The notes under the pieces were generated by a model that had not been told where the DNA came from, searched no databases, and saw nothing but the letters and a program-made list of their open reading frames with translations. Below are positions 44,726 through 53,569 of a stretch of 64,000 bases of DNA, one piece after another. This DNA comes from Fortiea sp. LEGE XX443. Its GTDB lineage: Bacteria; Cyanobacteriota; Cyanobacteriia; Cyanobacteriales; Nostocaceae. The number at the start of each line of letters is the position of its first letter. The first letter of the stretch is position 1. Position numbers and translations under genes: made by a program. The DNA lies in NCBI RefSeq assembly GCF_015206815.1, contig NZ_JADEXZ010000026.1, positions 1 through 64,000 on the forward strand. The letters run 5' to 3'.

Positions 44726-46051
44726 TTAATTAGCAACAATTCCTTGAGGAAAGCTGTTATTAACTGACGGTATTAACTGGGGAGAGGAGGGTACTTCTGT
44801 TAAAGTACCGTCATATTGGTTGACTTTCAGTACAGATATGCCATTATTCCCAGATGGAGGATTCGTAATTGGTTGAGAGACAACATGCAGAAACGATTCT
44901 GTAGAATCTAACGTTAGTTGAGCGCTACCACCACCAATCGGGCCTTTGAGTACAACCCTCTGAATTTCTACTGGCGTGCTTGGGTCTTGTGCAATATCAT
45001 AGACAGCCACACTGTTGTCACCAGGGTTACTTGTATAGAGACGGGTTGCAGCCCGGTTAATCACAATCCAGCAGATGAATAGGCCTGAATTAGGTACGGC
45101 TTTAAGGAATGTCAGATTTCCATCTTGATCGTAGGAGTAGACTCCCAATTGCTGGCTGAGAGTGAAACCAACATATAAGATTGGCTTTTGGGGATGAGCT
45201 TGAAGTCCTAATGTCAGACCTAGTGGATTTGGCGGGAATGCTGGTGCAGGTAGGGGTTGTGGTGAGGTCGGGCTTTGTTGCAGGCGACCGTTGGGAAGAA
45301 TTTGAAAAGAGCGCAGTAAGCCAGTCCCGCCATCCACACCAAATAGCAAACGTTTGTTTGGAGAGATGAGTGCTTGGGTTGGCAGAGAACCGTTGGGAAC
45401 TGAAACGGTAGAATTTGGAATAGGAATTAGTTTGCCCTTTGGAGTCACGCGGAAAGTAGTGTAGTTCGGTAGGGAATTGCTGGCTTCTGGGGCTGGGATT
45501 TGGGGTAATAAGTTTTGATTAACTACAGTCAGAATATCACCTGCTAGACCTAGACTAACTGGCTGCACTCCACCACTAGGAAATGGAGACCCTTCCACAG
45601 GAGAAAGACTACCATCTTTATGGATGTCAAAGACAGCGATCGTGTTCGATCCTGAATTGACAGTAAAAAGCAACGTCTGTTCCGGGTTAACGATCACTTC
45701 TTGATCGGATGCAAAGGAGGTAAGAGCAAAAGGGCCAGCCCCGATGATGGGAGCATTAGGAATACCTGCGCCTCCCGTAGGAAAAGATGGAGTGGGTAAC
45801 GGTGTTAGCTCACCAGAAGCATCGCGTCTGAACCCAAGAATAGAGTTTCCATTTGGAGTGGGAATATTACTTTGAGTGTAAACAAAACCGGTTTGATTAT
45901 ACGATTGGCCATTACCACTCTTATACCATTGGGCATCAGCACCTTTAACTGCTAATCCACCAGTCAAAAGAACCGCGGTCAAACCAGTCATTGCAAGCAA
46001 GATTTTGCGACGCTGACGATGAGCTTTGCTAGTTTTAGAGATAATATCCAT
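44726..46051 (-). CDS. Secreted 7-bladed beta-propeller (lactonase-like) protein
   Basis: The frame opens at 46105, but AGGATAG lies a few bases before the ATG at 46051 (MDIISKTSKAHRQRRKIL). That gives a 441-residue precursor with a twin-Arg-like QRRK and a hydrophobic signal (about 18-38) ending in GADAQ. The mature part repeats a blade pattern of the type SNTIAVFDIHKDGSLSPV and LRSFQILPNGRL, as in 6-phosphogluconolactonase/YncE-type propellers (PF10282). Catalytic residues of true lactonases cannot be verified by eye. The signal indicates extracytoplasmic location. It is convergent with the CDF gene. Confidence 0.85.
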   Translation of the reverse strand: MDIISKTSKAHRQRRKILLAMTGLTAVLLTGGLAVKGADAQWYKSGNGQSYNQTGFVYTQSNIPTPNGNSILGFRRDASGELTPLPTPSFPTGGAGIPNAPIIGAGPFALTSFASDQEVIVNPEQTLLFTVNSGSNTIAVFDIHKDGSLSPVEGSPFPSGGVQPVSLGLAGDILTVVNQNLLPQIPAPEASNSLPNYTTFRVTPKGKLIPIPNSTVSVPNGSLPTQALISPNKRLLFGVDGGTGLLRSFQILPNGRLQQSPTSPQPLPAPAFPPNPLGLTLGLQAHPQKPILYVGFTLSQQLGVYSYDQDGNLTFLKAVPNSGLFICWIVINRAATRLYTSNPGDNSVAVYDIAQDPSTPVEIQRVVLKGPIGGGSAQLTLDSTESFLHVVSQPITNPPSGNNGISVLKVNQYDGTLTEVPSSPQLIPSVNNSFPQGIVAN

Positions 46052-46417
46052 GAATCTATCCTGATAAATAACAGAATTGGTCGCAATTGCCAGCTTTATG
46101 AACAAAATTTCAGAATTTATGTCTTGTCTTGCATTGCAAGTGATTTAAATTTGGCTTGTTTGTAGACATAATTTTTCTTTATATCATGTCAAGCAATTGC
46201 GACAAAGCTTTCTGTAGAGATATCGGAGTTTATCCGAGAATTTATGCAAATTGCTCAGTCCTAAATTTTTTATTTTCGGATCATACTGAATTTGGCGTTG
46301 CTGAATTGCCTATTATAGAAAGCGAGTTATGGCTTATGTCTGTAACCATCAAAGACTCAGAACATTAGGGAATTTGATAAACTAGCTAAAATTTGAAATT
46401 ATTCAAGCTAGATAACT
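46052..46417. other. Intergenic region before the ABC ATPase gene
   Basis: A 70-residue frame at 46156-46368 lacks family features and a ribosome binding site and was not accepted. Divergent promoters of the propeller gene and the ABC ATPase gene should lie here. Nothing else is recognised. Confidence 0.4.
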
Positions 46418-48073
46418 ATGAATGAAGCTTTATTTTGTATAGAAAATTTGCGAGTCGCCTATCCTCAGCGTGGTGAGGAAGAACTCAGTTGGGCAGTTGA
46501 TGATGTATCTTTGACATTGCAACCTGGCGAAAGGATGGGACTGGTAGGCGAGTCTGGTTGTGGTAAATCTACTTTGGGAAGGGCGGTGATGCGGTTGTTA
46601 CCTCCGTCTACCCGGATTCAGGGGCAAGTAATTTTTCAGGGAGAATTTGTATTTGATTTACCCGTATTTTTGTTACGTAAATTTCGAGGGGAGGCGGTAG
46701 CACTCATTTTCCAAGACCCAATGACGCGTCTCGATCCGTTGATGACGATTGGTAAACACTGTATCGAAACACTTCAAGCACACTCACCAGAATTATCAGC
46801 CAAGGAAGCGAAAGCAAAAGCTTTGGCGACTTTGGAAAAGGTAAAAATCCCTGCAAGTCGATGGAATCAGTACCCTCATGAGTTTAGCGGTGGGATGCGG
46901 CAACGGGTAGCGATCGCCTTAGCTTTACTCCTCAACCCCAAGTTAATTGTGGCTGATGAACCTACCACTAGTTTAGATGTCACTGTTTCAGCACAAATTT
47001 TACAAGAATTAACGCGTCTATGTGCTGAAGAAAATATGGCACTACTGCTAATTTCTCACGATTTGGCAATGGTGGCAGAATATTGCGATCGCATCGGCGT
47101 AATGTACAAGGGCAAGATGGTAGAAATGGGGGCGACTGCATCGGTATTTGGCAACCCTCAACATGAATATACGCGATCGCTTCTGCAAGCCGCTTTGCAC
47201 ATTCAAACTGTGGATGAAGTAACGGAAGACTGGGGATTAGGCAATGAGAAAAATATTTCCGAATCACCTATCTTGCGTGTTACAGAACTCAAGCAACACT
47301 ACACCATAGAGCCTAACTTTATTGAAAGACTGTTTAAAGCTGAAAGTCAAACAATCAAAGCAGTAGATGGTATTAACCTCGAACTTTATCAAGGAGAAAT
47401 TCTCGGTTTAGTTGGTGAATCGGGCTGTGGTAAAAGCACACTATCGCGGACTATCTTACAGCTAATTCATCCGACATCGGGCAAGGTGGAATTTTTAGGT
47501 AAGGATTTAACTAAGTTATCGCGCCAAGAAATTCGCTCTTCCCGACGACAGATGCAAATGATTTTTCAAGACCCCCATGCTTGTCTTAATCCGGCGATGA
47601 CGGTAGGACAAAGTATAGGAGATCCTTTATTAATTCACAATCTTGCTGACGCTGCTAAGGCAAAAGAAGAAGTATTGTGGATGTTGCAAAAAGTCGGTTT
47701 AACGCCGCCAGAAGTTTATTATCAACGTTATCCATCAGATTTGTCTGGAGGACAACAACAACGGGTAGCGATCGCTCGTGCTTTAATTACTCGTCCCAAA
47801 CTGTTGATTTGCGATGAACCTGTGAGTATGTTAGATGCCAGCGTACAGTCGCAAGTGTTGGATTTGATGTTGCAATTAAAGGCAGAATTTGAATTAACCT
47901 ATCTATTTATTACTCATGATTTGTGGTTAGCAAGATTTTTGTGCGATCGCATTGCTGTCATGAATGGCGGTAAAATTGTCGAACTCGGACTGACAAAACA
48001 AATTTTTGCCCATCCTCAACACCCATATACTAAAACACTACTAGCTGCTGCTCCCCTTTTGGCACGCGCTTAA
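46418..48073 (+). CDS. Fused double ABC ATPase (Dpp/Opp/Gsi type)
   Basis: The 551-residue protein holds two complete peptide/nickel-type ABC ATPase domains. Domain 1 has Walker A GESGCGKSTLG (44-54), signature EFSGGMRQRVAIAL and Walker B LIVADEPTTSLD. Domain 2 has GESGCGKSTLS (about 345-355), DLSGGQQQRVAIARAL and LLICDEPVSMLD. Each carries the oligopeptide transporter extension (HEYTRSLLQAA and HPYTKTLLAAAPLL). The first resembles DppD/OppD and the second DppF/OppF, joined in one chain as in YejF/GsiA. No permease or binding protein is adjacent, so its membrane partners are encoded elsewhere. Confidence 0.94.
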   Translation: MNEALFCIENLRVAYPQRGEEELSWAVDDVSLTLQPGERMGLVGESGCGKSTLGRAVMRLLPPSTRIQGQVIFQGEFVFDLPVFLLRKFRGEAVALIFQDPMTRLDPLMTIGKHCIETLQAHSPELSAKEAKAKALATLEKVKIPASRWNQYPHEFSGGMRQRVAIALALLLNPKLIVADEPTTSLDVTVSAQILQELTRLCAEENMALLLISHDLAMVAEYCDRIGVMYKGKMVEMGATASVFGNPQHEYTRSLLQAALHIQTVDEVTEDWGLGNEKNISESPILRVTELKQHYTIEPNFIERLFKAESQTIKAVDGINLELYQGEILGLVGESGCGKSTLSRTILQLIHPTSGKVEFLGKDLTKLSRQEIRSSRRQMQMIFQDPHACLNPAMTVGQSIGDPLLIHNLADAAKAKEEVLWMLQKVGLTPPEVYYQRYPSDLSGGQQQRVAIARALITRPKLLICDEPVSMLDASVQSQVLDLMLQLKAEFELTYLFITHDLWLARFLCDRIAVMNGGKIVELGLTKQIFAHPQHPYTKTLLAAAPLLARA

Positions 48074-48167
48074 GAAAATAATTAAAGTGATCAAGTTTTG
48101 GGAAAACTGTGTTGTAAAATAATTTCAGATAATTGCTTAAAAATGTGCAATACAATTCCAAATTAAA

Positions 48168-49232
48168 TCATTCTTCACTCTCTATTTCTAAGGATAAATT
48201 CTCTAGTTCTGCCTCTAGTTGCTCAATAGTTGGTAACTTTGTTTGTAACTCTTGGGGTAATGATTTAGTAAGTTTAGTTTGCCATTCAGCAATACCAATT
48301 GGTTTATTGACATCACGTAGCGCATATTCAGCAATGATATTGTCTTTACTCGCACATAAAATTAAACCAATTGAAGGACTATCTACAGAAGATTGGAGCA
48401 AGTCATCTACAGCAGAAAGATAAAAATTAATTTTTCCTGCATATTCAGGTTTAAATTTACCTGTTTTTAGTTCAATTACTACAAAACAGTGTAATTTTAC
48501 ATGATAAAAAAGCAAGTCTATATAAAAATCTTCGTCTCCTACTTTCAAATTCTATTGTTGACCAACAAAAGCAAATCCTACACCTAATTCTAGAAGAAAT
48601 TGAGTAATATGTTTAACAAGTTCTTTTTCTATTTCTCGTTCTTGTGCTGCTTCTCCTAAACTTAAAAAATCAAAAATATAAGGGTCTTTTAAAGTTTCTC
48701 TAGCAATTTCTGATTGAGGAGAAGGTAATATGACATTGAAGTTATTGACAGCTTTTCCTTGACGCTCAAAAAGTCTATTGTCAATTTGTAAAGTTAAAAT
48801 ATTTCGACTCCAGCCATTTTCTAGAGTTTTTTGTATGTACCATAGCTTGGCTGAAGGATCTTTGACAGCATCTAAAATACGGACATTATGCCCCCAAGGA
48901 ATTAGTGCAACAAGCTGCTGCACTAATTGTTCATCTTGATAAGCCTCAGCAAAAGCTCGCATATATTTAAGATTTCGTGCTGAGAATCCTTTCATATCTG
49001 GAAAAGCAATTTTTAAATCTCTGGCGAGACGTTCAATAACTTTTGCACCCCATCCCTGCTGCTGTTGTCTGATGATAATTTTGCGCCCGATGTACCAATA
49101 AAGTAATACTAACTCACGATTAATCGACAGAGTTACTTTTATTTGGGTGCTACGTATACGTTCTTTTAACTCGCGTAAAAAGTCATCATAGCCATCCATT
49201 GGTGATAACTTATCTGCCATATCCCAACCCAC
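48168..49232 (-). pseudogene. PDDEXK nuclease of the DUF1016/YhcG family, interrupted by a stop codon
   Basis: The 226-residue N-terminal part (48552-49232) has the DUF1016 N-domain: VTLSINRELVLLYWYIGRKI, then GFSARNLKYMRAFAEAY, VALIPWGHNVRIL, and ends ...LELGVGFAFVGQQ. It stops at a TAG (48552-48554). The next codons, in the same frame, continue NLKVGDEDFYIDLLFYHVKL and VVIELKTGKFKPEYAGK, the PDDEXK core of the family (D-ExK). Thus one amber codon splits an otherwise intact gene of about 355 codons. Either it is a young pseudogene, or two peptides are made from the TTG at 48548. It lies next to another broken nuclease gene. Confidence 0.88.
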
Positions 49233-49250
49233 ATAAATGCTCTTGAATTA

Positions 49251-49598
49251 TTACCAACTCTCTTGTCCAACAATCTTGGCTAATCGTTTTAAGATTTGCA
49301 ACACTCTTTCTAAATCATGATCTTGCCCTAAAATGAATTGACGCAATCGCCCATAATAAGGTACTTCCTGGTAAAGCAGTTTCAAAAATATAAAATCAGT
49401 ACCATTAGTAACTAACCTGTAATGAGGGTGATCGCCATTAGGAGCCGTCAGCATATACGACAATACTTGTGGTATACCTACCTTTAGTGAAAATGATGCT
49501 CTTCAGAGAAAAATAATTCGTCTTCTATATGGTTGCAATTTAAACTTTTGCTCCAAATCGTAGAGCGTTATTTTTTCCGCAGCGATTGTCTGTACCAT
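49251..49598 (-). pseudogene. HsdR-like restriction protein, fused N- and C-terminal remnants
   Basis: An ATG at 49463 would give a 70-residue protein, but the homology extends past it. Upstream in the same frame the sequence reads EDELFFSEEHHFSLKVGIPQ and VLSY. A separate frame starting at ATG 49598 reads MVQTIAAEKITLYDLEQKFK, the N-terminus of the cyanobacterial HSDR_N-type proteins, and shifts frame around LQPY/HIEDELFF. The C-terminal part (YRLVTNGTDFIFLKL, LERVLQILKRLAKIV) is the end of the same family. The central part of roughly 100 residues or more with the nuclease core is deleted. It starts 14 bp after the proB stop. Confidence 0.75.
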
Positions 49599-49612
49599 CT
49601 GTCTATCTCTCT

Positions 49613-50722
49613 TTAAGTCAACACTAAATTATCTCGATGCACTACGGTGTCTGCACCGACATAGCCTAAAATCTCAGGAATTTCACGAGATTGACGGCCG
49701 CATATCTTTTGCAGATCATCGCTGCTATAGTTTACTAGCCCTCTGGCGATTTCGTTGCCGTCAGTGTCGCACAGCTGCACAGCTTCTTGGGTGTCAAATT
49801 CTCCTTCTATGACTTTGACACCCGCTGCTAATAATGATTTCCCGGCTTGCGATATCGCGGCGATCGCTCCTGGATCTAAATATAATTTTCCAGATGGTAC
49901 AAGTCCATAGGCTATCCAGCGTTTCCTAGCTGATGTGGGTTCCGGTTGCGGTTGAAAGTGAGTCCCTAAAGGTTCCCCTTGGATAATTTTTTCGAGATTC
50001 CAAGGATATCGCCCTTGAGTAATCACAGTCCGCACTCCAGCTGCGATCGCAATTCTGGCGGCTGATATTTTTGTTACCATCCCACCAGTACCCCATTGTG
50101 AGCCTTGACCGCCTGTTTGAATTTGCAATTGCGCCAATTCTTTAATATTATTCACCAAGGAAATCGGTTGAGCATCGGGTACAGAACGGGGATCGGCTGA
50201 GTATAGCCTGTCTACATCGGTGAGCAAAAACAGCCAATCTGCTTCGACTAAACTAGCCACCAATGCCGAAAGGGTGTCATTATCACCAAATTTCAGTTCA
50301 TCTACTGCAACTGTGTCATTTTCGTTAACTACAGGAATTACCCCTAGTCCCAGCAGTTCTTTAAAGGTGTTGTAAACGTTGAGGTAACGACTACGCTGTA
50401 CTAAGTCGCTGCGAGTCAACAAAACTTGGGCAATGGGCTGTTGCAAGGTGGTAAATAAATCGTCATATATACGCATTAACCTGCCTTGACCAACTGCGGC
50501 TACTGCCTGTTTCAGTGCGATCGCTTTAGGGCGTTCGGTTAAGCCCAATCTCGCACACCCCACCCCCACAGCACCAGAAGATACCAAAATTACTCGATTA
50601 CCTTGCTGCCTTAAATGGCAGAGTGTTTCTGTTAAGGCCGCAATGGTAGAAAGTGCTAGTTGCCCTGTTTCTGCTTGGGTAAGGCTAGAAGTGCCAATTT
50701 TGACAACAATCGTTTTGGTCAT
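49613..50722 (-). CDS. proB: Glutamate 5-kinase
   Basis: It phosphorylates glutamate in the first step of proline synthesis. The 369-residue protein has an amino-acid kinase domain (about 1-260): [53 protein letters not shown] and [17 protein letters not shown]-terminal PUA domain (about 275-360) follows with [25 protein letters not shown]. All catalytic motifs are present and the length is normal. The proA partner is not adjacent. Feedback by proline is expected from the family. Confidence 0.96.
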   Translation of the reverse strand: MTKTIVVKIGTSSLTQAETGQLALSTIAALTETLCHLRQQGNRVILVSSGAVGVGCARLGLTERPKAIALKQAVAAVGQGRLMRIYDDLFTTLQQPIAQVLLTRSDLVQRSRYLNVYNTFKELLGLGVIPVVNENDTVAVDELKFGDNDTLSALVASLVEADWLFLLTDVDRLYSADPRSVPDAQPISLVNNIKELAQLQIQTGGQGSQWGTGGMVTKISAARIAIAAGVRTVITQGRYPWNLEKIIQGEPLGTHFQPQPEPTSARKRWIAYGLVPSGKLYLDPGAIAAISQAGKSLLAAGVKVIEGEFDTQEAVQLCDTDGNEIARGLVNYSSDDLQKICGRQSREIPEILGYVGADTVVHRDNLVLT

Positions 50723-51147
50723 TGGTCAACTGAAGTATGAAGTATGAAGTATGTAGACGCTTTTAGCGGCTTGCCACAGGCTAGTATGAAATTACTTCAG
50801 CCATCAAATAATGGGGTATGTAATGAACAATTTTTCACCTTACTCAGTACCGAATGCTGAGTAATAAAAAAATTACTCAGCACTGATGTACTTGGTACAA
50901 GCCACGCCCAATTGTGGGCAGTTTTTCAACTCAGCACTCTTCACTTTATCCTTCATCTTTTTTTAGCCAAAAGTAAAGCGCCAATCCTTCTATAGGTGAA
51001 GGTGACGCTCTACCAGTTTATGTTTATTTGCTATTTGCTAGGGTCTTTTTTGGCTGACCCCATGTTATTAATACTTATAATTACAGGTTTTTTGTGTTGC
51101 ATATTAATTTTTAATTATTTCTTTAGATTTACTTTCCTGACGATTTG
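50723..51147. other. Intergenic region with dispersed repeat copy
   Basis: No gene is present. Positions 50731-50800 hold GAAGTATGAAGTATGTAGAC followed by GGCTTGCCACAGGCTAGTAT and GAAATT; the same two phrases frame the 53357-53567 element. Further on, GAGTAATAAAAAAATTACTC-like and short CACTTTATCCTTCATC motifs are present but no defined structure. Confidence 0.55.
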
Positions 51148-51693
51148 CTAATTTTTGTGAATTTTTGTTTGCTTAGGAGTAATAGAAGCTCCCAAGATTT
51201 CCGAAAACCAAACTTCAAAATTTCTGATCGGGTGGGAACGCAGGGCAGCTTCAGGATGGATAATCGGTTCTACGAGAATTGTAAACATTCCCAGACGATT
51301 ACCTGCTAAGACATCAGTAAATAAGCGATCGCCCACCATTCCAACTTGTGACGCTGGTAAATCCATTGCATGAAGTGCGGCTCTAATTTTCCGTCGTGAG
51401 GGCTTGGCTGCACCCAAGTAGTAAGGTAAGTCTAGAGAACGAGCAATCCTACCAATTCGGGATTCACTTAAGTTATTACTCACCAACCACAAATCAACAT
51501 TGATGCGGATTTCTTTTACCCATTGTCTGAGTTCTGGCGAAGTAGTGCCCACTGTAAAAGGAACTAAGGTTTCATCTACATCTAACACCAGTCCCTTCAG
51601 ATCATATTGTTGAATAATTTCTTTAGTCAATTCCAATACTGAACCTTCTAAAATCAAGTCAGGCTGTAATAGATTGTTCCAGGTCATAGACAA
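51148..51693 (-). CDS. YqeG-family HAD phosphatase
   Basis: The 181-residue product is a HAD-superfamily IIIA phosphatase of the YqeG type. Motif I is KGLVLDVDETLVPF (nucleophile D followed by D), motif II is WLVSNNLSE, motif III includes the Lys of GAAKPSRRK, and motif IV is MVGDRLFTDVLAGNRLGM. YqeG-type enzymes act on small phosphate esters and plant homologues dephosphorylate phosphatidylglycerophosphate (PTPMT/GEP4-like). In cyanobacteria the gene is widespread and is the likely PGP phosphatase for phosphatidylglycerol synthesis. It forms a conserved-looking group with DUF3727 and ruvX, although the gaps are several hundred bases. Confidence 0.92.
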   Translation of the reverse strand: MSMTWNNLLQPDLILEGSVLELTKEIIQQYDLKGLVLDVDETLVPFTVGTTSPELRQWVKEIRINVDLWLVSNNLSESRIGRIARSLDLPYYLGAAKPSRRKIRAALHAMDLPASQVGMVGDRLFTDVLAGNRLGMFTILVEPIIHPEAALRSHPIRNFEVWFSEILGASITPKQTKIHKN

Positions 51694-52157
51694 TATTTAA
51701 GAATTACAATGAGAAACGCTCTGGATAAAAGGCGTTTCTTTAATACTCACGAATTAAAATCTAACAGTCAATGCTTAGAAGATAATTTCCAGTTTATTTG
51801 TGTAAATGGCCCTGGCTCAGATCCCCGACTTCTTAAAGAAGTCGAGGATCTTTTTTTTCACGAATGATTTACGACTGCTATACAAGTAATGTTGATTATG
51901 AATGTTACTCAGCATGGGATTGCTCCCTCTTAAACAGCATTTTTTGGTGAGCATTTAGACATTTAAATAATGGAAAACCACTAAATATAGAATTTAGTGG
52001 GGGTTTTCAATCCAATTATTCATTAACTTTACTAGTACACCAGTCGTATAAAGTCCTTCTGAATGTTTATTTTACTTCTGAACTCTGTGAGAAAAAATTC
52101 GCAATTAAAAATATAAAAATGTCACATTTTTATTTTCAATTTTGAATTTCTAATATT
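51694..52157. other. Intergenic region with palindrome copy 2
   Basis: No gene is found. AGATCCCCGACTTCTT (51819-51834) pairs with AAGAAGTCGAGGATCT (51836-51851), with one mismatch, and is followed by a run of T, so it can act as a rho-independent terminator. A second hairpin (CCACTAAATATAGAATTTAGTGG, about 51979-52001) follows 127 bp later. Confidence 0.7.
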
Positions 52158-52730
52158 TTATTCCACTTCGTTAAAAAGTTGTTCTTCTAAGAGTGGTTGC
52201 ACTTGGCGGAATTCCTCTGGAGAGAGTAATTCAGGTTGACCATCTTTTGTAATCCTGGCAAAAAATAGCAGAGGATCGAGAGGAGTATAAATTGCATACT
52301 CTTGGTCTTGGTGATAGAAGCTGGCAAGTAGCTGTAATTGCTCTGGTTCTAAATCTGCTTCGTCGTCTTCGATTTCTAATGTGAAAAGTTCCGACTCTTC
52401 TACAGCTGGTAATTCACCAGCTACTGTCAAAGCGTAAGCGGTATTTTTGAGAATGAGGTTTTGCTCAGATAATACAGCTTGGGCAGTACTAAAAATTTCG
52501 TCAATGATGGCATCATCTTCTACTAAAACGGCTTCTTCTTCCTCGTCTTCACCTTCCCAAGCGAAAACTTCTATGGGTGAGTCAACAGGAAGAAGTAAGA
52601 CGTATTCTTGCTCATCTACAGAGAGCGAATGTTCTATATAACATTCGAGGGTTCGCCCTGTGTCATCAGTCAAGGTGATAGAAACTGTACGATCGCGATC
52701 GTTGTCTTCAGAAAATGGAGGGGAAAACAT
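52158..52730 (-). CDS. DUF3727 domain-containing acidic protein
   Basis: The 190-residue protein is strongly acidic and matches DUF3727: VSITLTDDTGRTLECYIEHS near the start, EYVLLLPVDSPIEVFAW, an acidic EDEEEEAVLVED stretch, and LASFYHQDQEYAIYTPLDPLLFFAR around 130-155. The family occurs in cyanobacteria and plant plastids and resembles two DUF1292-like halves in tandem. Its function is unknown. It lies 131 bp downstream of ruvX on the same strand; DUF1292-type genes are also beside ruvX in Firmicutes, so the pairing looks ancient. Confidence 0.9.
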   Translation of the reverse strand: MFSPPFSEDNDRDRTVSITLTDDTGRTLECYIEHSLSVDEQEYVLLLPVDSPIEVFAWEGEDEEEEAVLVEDDAIIDEIFSTAQAVLSEQNLILKNTAYALTVAGELPAVEESELFTLEIEDDEADLEPEQLQLLASFYHQDQEYAIYTPLDPLLFFARITKDGQPELLSPEEFRQVQPLLEEQLFNEVE

Positions 52731-52861
52731 AGCCGATTAGTTAAACTTTATCTATGACCCGCAACTGTGAAAATTGCTTTACTGTTGAATGACCAATGAT
52801 GTCAAGCAAATAGTTTCATGCTAAAACACAACTGCTAAGTAATTGCTTTCAGAATATCATG

Positions 52862-53329
52862 TCAAAAGCTATCAATGCTCGACAGCAGCCCAACTGCGGA
52901 ACCTCGTCTAGCATCTAGCCATTGTTGTAAGATTAAAGCCGCTGCCTTGCGGTCAATTAAACCTTTGTTGCGAGATGGTGACCGGTTTTCTGATATGATC
53001 AGCTGCTCTGCTTGAAAAGAAGTTAAGCGCTCATCCACATATTCGATTGGAAGTTTGAGAGCCTTAGCTAGTCTGGTCGCAAATTTTTGCACCTGACGAG
53101 CCTGGAATCCCAAAGAGCCATCCATCGAATACGGCAACCCAATTACTAGAATTTCTACCTGACGCTCATTGACTATATTTTGGAATTGCTCGACATCGCG
53201 CTCAAAAGATGAGCGCTCAATTGTAGTAATTCCAGTAGCAATTAAACCAGTGCGATCGCATCCTGCTACACCAATGCGCTTGCGTCCGATATCTAATCCT
53301 AGTGCTAAAACATACTGCTTTGTGGTCAT
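52862..53329 (-). CDS. ruvX: RuvX/YqgF, RNase H-fold nuclease
   Basis: The 155-residue product is YqgF/RuvX: LGLDIGRKRIGVAGCDRTG (first Asp), EILVIGLPYSMDGSLGFQA, and the C-terminal acidic VDERLTSFQAEQ and GLIDRKAAALILQQWL. It is thought to process Holliday junctions or the 5' end of pre-16S rRNA. Family-typical length. It lies directly upstream of the DUF3727 gene. Confidence 0.93.
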   Translation of the reverse strand: MTTKQYVLALGLDIGRKRIGVAGCDRTGLIATGITTIERSSFERDVEQFQNIVNERQVEILVIGLPYSMDGSLGFQARQVQKFATRLAKALKLPIEYVDERLTSFQAEQLIISENRSPSRNKGLIDRKAAALILQQWLDARRGSAVGLLSSIDSF

Positions 53330-53356
53330 TATCGCTTTTGGCTTTGTGCCTCCTCA

Positions 53357-53567
53357 GAAGTATGAAGTATGTAGACGCGTGTAGTGACGTAGGAGCGTCA
53401 GCAGTGCGTTGGGCGGGTTCCCCGACTTGTTCGCTGAAAGCGTTCCCGTAGGGTAGCAACTGCTGAACCCGTTGGCGTAGCCTCTGTCTGACGACACGCT
53501 ACGCGAACGCAGAGAAGGGCTTACCGCAGGCTAGTATGAAATTCTACTTTTCATACTTCAGCCTTTA
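53357..53567. repeat. Composite dispersed repeat
   Basis: The element starts with GAAGTATGAAGTATGTAGAC (53357-53376) and ends GCAGGCTAGTATGAAATTCT...TTCATACTTCAGCC, with the outer ends complementary (TGAAGTATGA type). Compared with the 70-bp copy at 50731-50800, it has an extra interior of about 130 bp. That interior carries GCAGTGCGTTGGGCGGGTT, GCAACTGCTGAACCCG and GACACGCTACGCGAACGCAG, elements known from other intergenic sites. Confidence 0.7.
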
Positions 53568-53569
53568 AC

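Noticed and set aside
46156-46368. 70-residue frame between the propeller and ABC genes
   Set aside because: No ribosome binding site, no recognisable family and no consistent structure.
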